A stretch of 6,109 bases of DNA from Thioalkalivibrio sp. (GTDB lineage: Bacteria > Pseudomonadota > Gammaproteobacteria > Ectothiorhodospirales > Ectothiorhodospiraceae), in contig PWRV01000048.1 in assembly GCA_003563455.1 (NCBI GenBank), forward strand, positions 1 through 6,109, given 5' to 3'. The notes beneath the pieces were generated by a model. It saw only the letters and a list, made by a program, of their open reading frames with translations, was not told the origin of the DNA and made no database searches. The position numbers were made by a program, and so were the translations under genes. Positions 1-6,109 of the stretch are shown piece by piece. Positions within the stretch are counted from its first letter, which is position 1; every line of letters begins with the position of its first letter.

Positions 1-269
1 AATACCAGCCAACCCCGTCGTCTGCGTTCTTCGGTCACACTCTGTCTCCTCCATGCTGGTCCGGCTTTCCGGAAACAGCGATCATGAGGATGGCATGTAA
101 AGCTGCATATCGCCAGAATCCGTGCGCAGCCCCTGCCGGCATCGCGTCGATCGCCACACCGGTTCCGGGACTGGTGACAGCCATCGTGTCAGGGTCGACA
201 CCAGAAGGTAGTGCACGCAGGGGAACCCGATCTCGTGCTCGATCGACGGGGCCAGACCCGTCCTTGCCT
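1..269. other. Non-coding flank downstream of the ABC-F gene
   Basis: No gene is supported here. The plus-strand frames entering from the left edge close early (TGA at 85-87 in frame 1, TAA at 98-100 in frame 2) and show no recognisable protein tail. A 49-codon minus-strand frame (ATG at 184, stop at 35) has no ribosome binding site and no family resemblance. The third plus-strand frame stays open but runs into the long antisense frame over the ABC-F gene. A short inverted repeat (TCCGG, CTTT, CCGGA at 60-73) and the hairpin at 245-262 are the only structures seen. Confidence 0.5.
245..262 (-). terminator. GC-rich hairpin just after the ABC-F stop, possible weak terminator
   Basis: A perfect 6-bp inverted repeat (GACGGG / CCCGTC) encloses a 6-base loop and lies 7 bases beyond the stop codon of the minus-strand ABC-F gene (stop at 270-272). 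The position suits a transcription end. However, the minus-strand sequence after the stem has no run of T, so it is not a canonical intrinsic terminator. It could instead be a 3'-end stabilising stem or chance in GC-rich DNA. Confidence 0.25.
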
Positions 270-2162
<1,893 letters not shown>

Positions 2163-2171
2163 AGGCGCGCA

Positions 2172-2177
2172 AGTGTA
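2172..2177 (-). promoter_or_regulatory. Possible -10 hexamer close to the ABC-F start
   Basis: On the minus strand, TACACT (4 of 6 matches to TATAAT) ends 9 bases before the ATG at 2162. This would place a transcription start about 3 bases before the start codon. No good -35 is visible 16-18 bases upstream and no Shine-Dalgarno is present. It is a weak candidate; the gene could instead be read through from oxyR. Confidence 0.2.
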
Positions 2178-2253
2178 ACGTGAAGCCCGCGCGCGATGCC
2201 CGCGGCAGCGCTGTGTGAGCGTGCCTCGCGCGGATTGGAGCACCGGCGTCTGC

Positions 2254-2268
2254 CGCGCCTGCGGCGCG
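2254..2268. other. Perfect CGCGCC/GGCGCG hairpin beside the REP element
   Basis: A 6-bp all-GC stem (2254-2259 with 2263-2268) with a 3-base loop directly abuts the REP palindrome. Read on the minus strand it lies 45-59 bases after the oxyR stop. There is no T tract. Together with the REP stem it makes a double-hairpin block that could slow exonucleases or reduce read-through from oxyR to the ABC-F gene. Confidence 0.35.
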
Positions 2269-2303
2269 TTCGCGAGCAGGCTCGCTCCCACAGGCCGCTC
2301 CCA
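2268..2303 (-). repeat. REP-like palindromic element (GTGGGAGCG family)
   Basis: Read on the minus strand, the block begins TGTGGGAGCGAGCC and continues TGCTCGCGAAC, which closely resembles the repetitive extragenic palindromes known from Pseudomonas and related gammaproteobacteria. The core is GCGAGC (2280-2285 on the plus strand as its complement) pairing with GCTCGC (2272-2277), separated by 2 bases. The head motif TGGGAGCG occurs twice, at 2290-2283 and 2303-2296, 13 bases apart, so the element looks like one complete unit plus a truncated second copy. It lies 10-45 bases after the oxyR stop. Such elements are mobilised by RAYT transposases acting in trans; none is encoded here. Family assignment rests on recall of the REP consensus. 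Confidence 0.7.
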
Positions 2304-2312
2304 TGTAGACCC

Positions 2313-3290
2313 TCACTCGGGTGCAGCAGTCCCTTTTTCGCTCACCTGGCCGTCCCGCTGCCCGGGCTGGATGAAGCTCACGCAGGAAAGACTGGTGTCC
2401 AGCACCGCCTGACGCAGCGCCTCGATCGCCTGCGGACGCGGAAAGCTCGCTCGCCACGCCAGCGCCACGCGCCGGCTGGGGACCGGCTTCGCGAAACGAC
2501 GGACCGCGAGCAGACGCTGCTGATAGCGGTCGGCACCAGCGGCAGTACAGGGGAGAATGGTCACGCCCATTCCTGAAGCGACCATGTGCCGGATCGTCTC
2601 GAGCGAAGTGCCCTGCAGGTTGCGGGCAGCACTTCCGGTCTCCTCCGCAGATTGCAGGCAGCGCGGACAGGCCTCCAGCACCTGGTCCCGGAAACAGTGA
2701 CCGGCTCCCAGAAGCAGCAGGGTCGCGTCTGCCATCCGGTCCACGCCGAGCGGCTTCTCCCGCTGTAGCGGATGTGCGGCCGGCAGCACCGCCACGAAGG
2801 GTTCATCGTACAGCGGCAGCGTCACCACACCGTGCTCCTCGAAGGGCAGAGACACAAGGATCGCGTCGAGCTCGCCCTCCTTCAGCCGATCACGCAGACG
2901 CGCGGTGAAATTCTCCTCGATCACCAGCGGCATGTTCGGCGCGGTTTCGTGCAGCACCGGGATCAGTTCGGGCAGCAGGTAAGGCGCGATGGTATAGATC
3001 GCACCGAGCCGCAGCGGACCGGAGAGCTGGTCCTGCTGCTGCGTCGCCATCTCCCGGAGCACGCCGACCTCGTCCAGGACCCTGCGCGCCTGCCGGATCA
3101 GGCTCTCGCCGGCCGGTGTCAGTGTCACCTCGCCGTGGCCCCGCTCGAACAGGGTCACACCGAGTTCGTCTTCCAGCTTGCGCACCGCCACCGATAGCGA
3201 AGGCTGGCTGATGTGGCAAGCGTCCGCCGCCCGGCCGAAATGCCGCTCGCGGGCCCCCGCCACCGCGTATCGAAGCTCGTTCAGCGTCAC
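2313..3290 (-). CDS. oxyR: OxyR, peroxide-sensing LysR-family transcriptional regulator
   Basis: This is a 325-residue LysR-type regulator. The winged helix-turn-helix spans about residues 3-60, with the recognition region FGRAADACHISQPSLS (18-33). The effector domain runs from about 90 to 300. Cys199 sits in GHCFRDQ and Cys208 in LEACPR, matching both the context and numbering of the peroxidatic and resolving cysteines of E. coli OxyR. Oxidation to the C199-C208 disulfide is known to switch that protein into an activator of catalase, peroxiredoxin and glutaredoxin genes. Extra cysteines occur at 25, 211, 248 and 303; Cys211 makes a CPRC motif with Cys208. The GTG start was chosen because GGGGAG lies 8 bases upstream, the protein then aligns with E. 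coli OxyR from residue 1, and GTG overlaps the upstream stop as GTGA. An in-frame ATG at 3659 would add 123 unrelated residues that merely shadow the neighbouring gene. The C-terminus extends about 25 residues past the domain with a polar tail. Confidence 0.93.
   Translation of the reverse strand: MTLNELRYAVAGARERHFGRAADACHISQPSLSVAVRKLEDELGVTLFERGHGEVTLTPAGESLIRQARRVLDEVGVLREMATQQQDQLSGPLRLGAIYTIAPYLLPELIPVLHETAPNMPLVIEENFTARLRDRLKEGELDAILVSLPFEEHGVVTLPLYDEPFVAVLPAAHPLQREKPLGVDRMADATLLLLGAGHCFRDQVLEACPRCLQSAEETGSAARNLQGTSLETIRHMVASGMGVTILPCTAAGADRYQQRLLAVRRFAKPVPSRRVALAWRASFPRPQAIEALRQAVLDTSLSCVSFIQPGQRDGQVSEKGTAAPE
3287..3290 (-). other. 4-base stop/start overlap GTGA joining DUF3301 gene and oxyR
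   Basis: On the minus strand the bases read GTGA: GTG starts oxyR and TGA ends the upstream gene. This arrangement is typical of translational coupling, where ribosomes ending one gene re-initiate on the next. Confidence 0.9.
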
Positions 3291-3646
3291 CGAGTCGACT
3301 CCCCGGGATCCCGCGCACGCGTCTCCCCGTCCAGCACCCGCCCCCCCTCGGGCAGATCCATGCTGGCCACGCGCACGCGGCGTCCGCGCAGCGTGATCTC
3401 GCCCGAGTGTCTCGACTGGCCATCGGTCGCGAATTCGAAGCGGTAGGTCCGGGCCAGCATCAGCCCCCAGCGTCCGCCCCGCACGATCCTTACGCCTTTT
3501 TGTACCACGCTGCTGTCGAGAAACTGAACCCCGGCCCGCGCACACAGGTCGCGCGCGACCTTGCGCGCGCGTTCGAGGCTGCGCCAGGCGTCGTTGAAGT
3601 AGAGGACAACCAGCACGATGGCGAGGATCACGAAGAGTCCGGTCAT
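3287..3646 (-). CDS. DUF3301 family single-helix membrane protein
   Basis: This 119-residue protein has a hydrophobic N-terminal segment (about residues 2-18, LFVILAIVLVVLYF) that should act as an uncleaved signal anchor. It is followed by an Arg-rich helix (22-37, RSLERARKVARDLCAR) and a beta-rich soluble domain with the hallmark TYRFEFATDG (67-76) and ITLRGRRV (84-91). The layout (hydrophobic anchor, ARxxCxxxGVQFLD, then YRFEFxTDG) matches the gammaproteobacterial DUF3301 family as I recall it; its function is unknown. The last 20 residues (GGRVLDGETRARDPGESTR) are polar and overlap the oxyR ribosome binding site. The gene is first in a coupled pair with oxyR. The ATG has no obvious Shine-Dalgarno, and a TATGAT hexamer sits only 8 bases upstream. 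The topology is probably a short periplasmic N-terminus with the domain in the cytoplasm, given the arginines after the helix; this is inferred. Confidence 0.85.
   Translation of the reverse strand: MTGLFVILAIVLVVLYFNDAWRSLERARKVARDLCARAGVQFLDSSVVQKGVRIVRGGRWGLMLARTYRFEFATDGQSRHSGEITLRGRRVRVASMDLPEGGRVLDGETRARDPGESTR
3299..3304 (-). promoter_or_regulatory. Ribosome binding site of oxyR
   Basis: GGGGAG lies 8 bases before the GTG start of oxyR, inside the end of the upstream reading frame. It is the clearest Shine-Dalgarno in the window and settles the choice of the GTG over upstream in-frame codons. Confidence 0.75.
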
Positions 3647-3653
3647 GACGCGG

Positions 3654-3660
3654 TATCATA
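3654..3660. promoter_or_regulatory. Candidate overlapping -10 elements in the divergent spacer
   Basis: The near-palindrome GTATCATAC (3653-3661) contains TATCAT on the plus strand and TATGAT on the minus strand, each 5 of 6 matches to TATAAT, in otherwise very GC-rich DNA. It is the most AT-rich spot of the spacer. On the minus strand it would start transcription about 2 bases before the DUF3301 ATG; on the plus strand about 70 bases before the phosphatase ATG. No strong -35 is visible for either direction. The canonical OxyR tetrad pattern (ATAG and CTAT at 7-base intervals) was not seen. Confidence 0.35.
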
Positions 3661-3695
3661 CGCGCAGGACCGACCTGTGCTCACCCCGCGACACC

Positions 3696-3713
3696 CCGCC
3701 GCAGCCGCGGCGG
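3696..3713. other. Perfect 7-bp GC hairpin in the phosphatase leader
   Basis: CCGCCGC (3696-3702) pairs perfectly with GCGGCGG (3707-3713) around the 4-base loop AGCC. It lies 24 bases before the phosphatase ATG and, if transcription starts at the 3654-3659 element, would be part of the 5' leader. It lacks a T tract, so a terminator is unlikely. It may shape leader structure or be chance in GC-rich sequence. Confidence 0.4.
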
Positions 3714-3737
3714 CCCCGATCGGAATGGACCCAGCCG

Positions 3738-4544
3738 ATGACATCGCCCGAATGTTCTTTCGACGCCCTCCTCCCGGCCCTGCGCAGTGCCGGTCGCGAG
3801 GAACTGCTGCCGCGCTTCGACGGCCAGCTTGCGGTCTCCGAGAAGGCCGACGGCAGCCTGGTCACCAGCGCCGATCACGCGGTGGACAGGCGCCTGCGCG
3901 ATGCGCTGGGCCGGCTGTTCCCGGAAATCCCGGTGCTGAGCGAGGAGCAGTCCCGCGACGCGCAGCAGGCGGCACTGGAGGGAAACGGCCGCTGCTGGCT
4001 GCTGGACCCGCTCGACGGCACCACCAATTTCGCGGGCGGCATGCCGTTCTTCGCGATTTCGCTTGCACTGATCGATACCGACGGGGTCGCCTGCGGCGCC
4101 ACCTACGACCCCATCCGCGACGAACTCTTCAGCGTTGCACGCGGCTCGGGCCTTTGGCTGAACGGCAAGGTTCCGGCCGGCCCGTCACCGGAGGAGGCCA
4201 ACCTGTCGCGCTGCACGGCCCTCGTCGACTACAAGCGCCTGCCGCATCGGCTCGCTCTGGCGCTGGTGACGGAGCCGCCCTTCCGCTCCCAGCGCAACCT
4301 GGGGGCGTGCGCGCTCGAATGGGCCTGGCTGGCGGCCGGCCGGGCCGATCTCTATCTGCACGGCGGACAGGCACTGTGGGACAGCGCCGCGGGCACCCTG
4401 ATGCTGGCCGAATCCGGTGGGCGCGACAGCACGCTGGACGGCAGCCCGGTGTTCCGCCGCAGCCTGCAGAAACCGTCCGCAGTCGCCGCGCGGTCGCCGG
4501 CATTGCAGGACGCCTGGCTACGCTGGCTGGCGGCCGCATCCTGA
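3738..4544 (+). CDS. Inositol monophosphatase family phosphatase
   Basis: This 268-residue cytoplasmic enzyme belongs to the Mg2+-dependent, Li+-sensitive sugar-phosphatase superfamily, which hydrolyses phosphomonoesters such as inositol phosphate, histidinol phosphate or nucleotide 3'-phosphates. The motifs appear in order: KADGSLVTSADHAVD (36-50), the metal-binding acid in LSEE (67-70), LLDPLDGTTNF (88-98) with metal ligands Asp90 and Asp93 and Thr95, and WDSAAGTLMLAESGG (214-228) with the catalytic-site Asp215. All expected metal ligands are present and the length is typical. DGTTNF argues for the IMPase/SuhB/histidinol-phosphatase branch rather than CysQ, which usually has DGTKEF; the exact substrate cannot be assigned. 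The ATG at 3738 begins just before the conserved fold. In-frame upstream ATGs (3618, 3645) would add residues of low quality that overlap the divergent gene or promoter. The Shine-Dalgarno is weak (TGGA, 8 bases upstream). Confidence 0.9.
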   Translation: MTSPECSFDALLPALRSAGREELLPRFDGQLAVSEKADGSLVTSADHAVDRRLRDALGRLFPEIPVLSEEQSRDAQQAALEGNGRCWLLDPLDGTTNFAGGMPFFAISLALIDTDGVACGATYDPIRDELFSVARGSGLWLNGKVPAGPSPEEANLSRCTALVDYKRLPHRLALALVTEPPFRSQRNLGACALEWAWLAAGRADLYLHGGQALWDSAAGTLMLAESGGRDSTLDGSPVFRRSLQKPSAVAARSPALQDAWLRWLAAAS

Positions 4545-4656
4545 CGCCTGCTCCGGTCCGGCTGCCGCCGCGGCACCGAAGGCTGCCGACACCGGCTCGC
4601 CCCGCGGCCGCATTCCGGCTACGATGGCGGGCTTTGCGCATGCTGGCCAGAGTCCG
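4545..4656 (+). promoter_or_regulatory. Phosphatase-TraB spacer with possible weak promoter
   Basis: This 112-base gap is very GC-rich. TACGAT at 4620-4625 (4 of 6 matches to TATAAT) would start transcription about 25 bases before the ATG at 4657, but no -35 is recognisable. No T-tract terminator follows the phosphatase stop, so read-through from the phosphatase gene is equally possible. Confidence 0.25.
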
Positions 4657-5874
4657 ATGAACGACACCGTCGCCCAACTCCTTGCCCGGGAACCCCACCG
4701 CCGGGTCCGCATCGGCGAGACCGAGATCACATTGCTCGGCACTGCGCACGTATCGCCGGCGAGTGCGCGGATGGTGACCGACCTGATGGCCAGCGGCGTC
4801 TTCGACACCGTCGCGATCGAGCTCTGCATGAGCCGCCAGCGCGCGATGCTCGACCCCGAGGCGATGAGCAGGATGGATTTGTTCAGCGTCATCCGCAGCG
4901 GTCAGGCACCGATGATCGCGGCCAGCCTCGCGCTCGGGGCCTACCAGCAACGGCTGGCGGACCAGTACGGCATCGAGCCGGGCGCAGAAATGCGCGCGGC
5001 GATGTTCGGGGCGCTGGAGCAAGGGCTGCCGCTGGCATTGATCGACCGCGATATCGGCCTGACGCTGCGCCGCGCCTACCGCGCGGTGCCCTGGTGGCAA
5101 CGCATGGGGCTGGTGGGCGGTCTGTTCGCCAGTGTGCTGAGCCGGGAGAAGATCGCCGAGGAGGACATCGAGCGCCTGAAGGAAGGCGACATGCTCGAGT
5201 CGACCTTCAACGAGTTCGCCGAACAGTCCCGGGAACTCTACGTGCCGCTGATCGACGAGCGCGACCGCTACATGGCCGCGCATCTGCGCAAGCTGGCGGA
5301 TGGGGACGCCCGGCAGGTGCTGGCAGTCGTCGGCGCGGGTCACCTGAAGGGCATCGAGAACTACGTGACCCTCGACCGGCAGCGGCCCGACGACGTGCTG
5401 GAGCAGCTGGAACGGTCTCCGCCGAAGGCACGCTGGCCCAAGTACATTCCCTGGGTGGTGGTCGGCATCATCCTGACGGGCTTCGTGATCGGGTTTGCCC
5501 GTAACACCGAACTTGGCCTGCAGATGGTGCTGGACTGGATCCTGATCAACGGCGGCCTGGCGGCGGTGGGTGGCATCATCGCGCTTGCGCACCCGGTCAC
5601 GATCGGCGCGGTGGCGCTCGCCGCACCTCTGACCTCGCTGAATCCGACGATCGGCGCGGGCTTCGTCGCGGCAGCGGTGGAAATCTACATGCGCAAGCCG
5701 CAGGTCGGCGACTTCGCGAGCCTTCGCCGTGACACCACCAGCGCGCGCGGTTGGTGGAGCAACCGGGTGTCACGGATACTCCTGGTTTTCCTGCTGACCA
5801 CGCTCGGTTCGGCGATGGGCACCTACATCGGCGGCGCGCGCATCTTCGGCCACCTCTTCGGCAGTGGCGGCTGA
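4657..5874 (+). CDS. TraB/GumN family protein with C-terminal membrane domain
   Basis: This 405-residue protein has an N-terminal TraB/PrgY-like domain (about 20-240) followed by a membrane region. The domain shows the two GxxH motifs of the TraB/GumN/Tiki superfamily: GTAH (28-31) within LLGTAHVS, and GAGH (226-229) within VVGAGHLKGI. It also carries a conserved acid in AIEL (Glu55). Tiki relatives are membrane metalloproteases, and Enterococcus TraB/PrgY reduces peptide pheromone activity; the role of chromosomal bacterial homologues is unknown. Hydrophobic segments lie at about 264-281, 293-328 (probably two helices), 332-345 and 373-398. The length fits the full-length TraB-type family. 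The ATG at 4657 starts just before conserved sequence and has a weak AGAG 4 bases upstream; an in-frame ATG at 4624 would add 11 residues. A metal-dependent peptidase activity is inference from the superfamily. Confidence 0.88.
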   Translation: MNDTVAQLLAREPHRRVRIGETEITLLGTAHVSPASARMVTDLMASGVFDTVAIELCMSRQRAMLDPEAMSRMDLFSVIRSGQAPMIAASLALGAYQQRLADQYGIEPGAEMRAAMFGALEQGLPLALIDRDIGLTLRRAYRAVPWWQRMGLVGGLFASVLSREKIAEEDIERLKEGDMLESTFNEFAEQSRELYVPLIDERDRYMAAHLRKLADGDARQVLAVVGAGHLKGIENYVTLDRQRPDDVLEQLERSPPKARWPKYIPWVVVGIILTGFVIGFARNTELGLQMVLDWILINGGLAAVGGIIALAHPVTIGAVALAAPLTSLNPTIGAGFVAAAVEIYMRKPQVGDFASLRRDTTSARGWWSNRVSRILLVFLLTTLGSAMGTYIGGARIFGHLFGSGG

Positions 5875-6055
5875 GAGGCTTACCGCAGGCCGCTGATCCC
5901 GAGGCGGTCGGAGGATCTTCCCGAAAGCACCGGTGTAGCGCCCGATCGGCACACGCCGTGGCTACGGGTCAGGACCGGAGCCTTTCGGCAGACAACCCCT
6001 TGGCTACCCAGGCACCCGAGCCCTCTCGCCGATTCCGGCGCCCGACAAGCCCTTG
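5875..6055. other. Non-coding spacer with small inverted repeats
   Basis: No convincing gene lies here; the plus-strand frame that ends at 6056 is a continuation of an out-of-frame shadow of the TraB-like gene. Visible structure includes GTAGC (5935-5939) inverted against GCTAC (5961-5965), an inner palindrome CCGATCGG (5942-5949) and a CCGT/ACGG mini-hairpin at 5957-5968. None is followed by a T tract. The sequence may hold the 3' end of the TraB transcript and the promoter of whatever follows. Confidence 0.4.
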
Positions 6056-6109
6056 ATGCTAAAGCCCGATGCCGATGCCAATGCCGAAGCGGACCCGGCC
6101 CGGGTCACG
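6056..6109 (+). CDS. Possible start of a gene running off the right edge
   Basis: An ATG opens an uninterrupted 18-codon frame to the window end, reading MLKPDADANAEADPARVT. The acidic, low-complexity start comes from a GATGCC hexamer repeat. No Shine-Dalgarno is visible before the ATG, and 18 codons are too few to recognise a family. The opposite strand is also open into the window here, ending RFGIGIGIGL with a TAG at 6059-6061, so the frame may be a chance product of the repeat. Confidence 0.25.
   Translation, partial: MLKPDADANAEADPARVT
6068..6091. repeat. Short degenerate hexamer tandem repeat
   Basis: Four consecutive hexamers read GATGCC, GATGCC, AATGCC, GAAGCG. The unit is 6 bases, so copy-number change would keep any overlapping frame: Asp-Ala repeats on the plus strand or Gly-Ile repeats on the minus strand. 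Confidence 0.6.

Noticed and set aside
35..184. 49-residue minus-strand small ORF beyond the ABC-F stop
   Set aside because: No ribosome binding site, no recognisable family, and no clear coding bias compared with chance in this short stretch.
2163..2291. N-terminal extension of the ABC-F protein to a GTG at 2291
   Set aside because: The first part (MGASLLANAP) is the translation of the REP element, a common annotation artefact. Family members start at the equivalent of MIRFENV.
3291..3659. N-terminal extension of oxyR to an in-frame ATG at 3659
   Set aside because: The extra 123 residues are unrelated to LysR proteins and lie in another frame of the DUF3301 gene. The GTG at 3290 has a good ribosome binding site and aligns residue-for-residue with E. 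coli OxyR.
3647..3737. OxyR operator in the divergent spacer
   Set aside because: I looked for the ATAG/CTAT tetrads spaced at 7 bases and saw no convincing set. Autoregulation is common for LysR proteins, but this sequence does not show it.
3738..4544. Assignment as CysQ (3'-phosphoadenosine 5'-phosphate phosphatase)
   Set aside because: The metal motif reads DPLDGTTNF, typical of the IMPase/SuhB branch, and not DPLDGTKEF as usual in CysQ.
4129..5592. 487-codon open frame on the minus strand across the phosphatase and TraB genes
   Set aside because: It spans two real genes and the spacer between them, contains no motif, and has the His/Arg/Ala-rich makeup of an antisense shadow.
5751..6056. 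101-codon plus-strand frame overlapping the end of the TraB-like gene and touching the 6056 ATG
   Set aside because: Over a third of it is an out-of-frame shadow of the TraB-like gene, and the remainder has no motif or start signal. The TGATG contact is probably coincidental.

Overview
The window is GC-rich (roughly two-thirds G+C by eye) and gene-dense, with strong third-position GC bias. The gene set suggests a gammaproteobacterium: a YheS-type ABC-F ATPase, an OxyR with the classical peroxide-sensing cysteines, a small DUF3301 protein, and a REP-like palindrome of the kind scattered through Pseudomonas and some other gammaproteobacterial genomes. An Ectothiorhodospiraceae or Pseudomonas-like host would fit, but the genus cannot be fixed from this sequence. 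No plasmid, phage, transposase, CRISPR, tRNA or rRNA signature is visible, so it looks like ordinary chromosomal core.

Layout. The left half (270-3646) is a minus-strand run read right to left: a one-helix membrane protein of the DUF3301 family, then oxyR, whose GTG start overlaps the upstream stop by 4 bases (GTGA), then a 150-base gap holding a REP-like element, then the YheS-type ABC-F gene. Bases 1-269, beyond the ABC-F stop, hold only a short GC hairpin and no convincing gene. The right half is on the plus strand and diverges from the left half across a 91-base spacer (3647-3737). It holds an inositol-monophosphatase-family enzyme (3738-4544) and, after a 112-base gap, a TraB/GumN-family protein with a C-terminal membrane region (4657-5874). 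The last 235 bases are mostly non-coding. They contain small inverted repeats and possibly the first 18 codons of another gene that runs off the edge.

How the genes may work together. DUF3301 and oxyR almost certainly share a transcript and are translationally coupled, so the peroxide response regulator is tied to a small membrane protein of unknown role. The ABC-F protein would act on ribosomes and may be partly insulated from oxyR by the REP hairpins. The phosphatase and TraB-like genes are housekeeping or membrane functions with no obvious link to peroxide sensing.

No clearly new multi-gene system is visible. The points most worth a second look are the DUF3301-oxyR coupling, an extra cysteine that turns the OxyR resolving cysteine into a CxxC motif, the uncharacterised membrane TraB protein, the REP element between oxyR and the ABC-F gene, and two start sites that look as if they could be leaderless.
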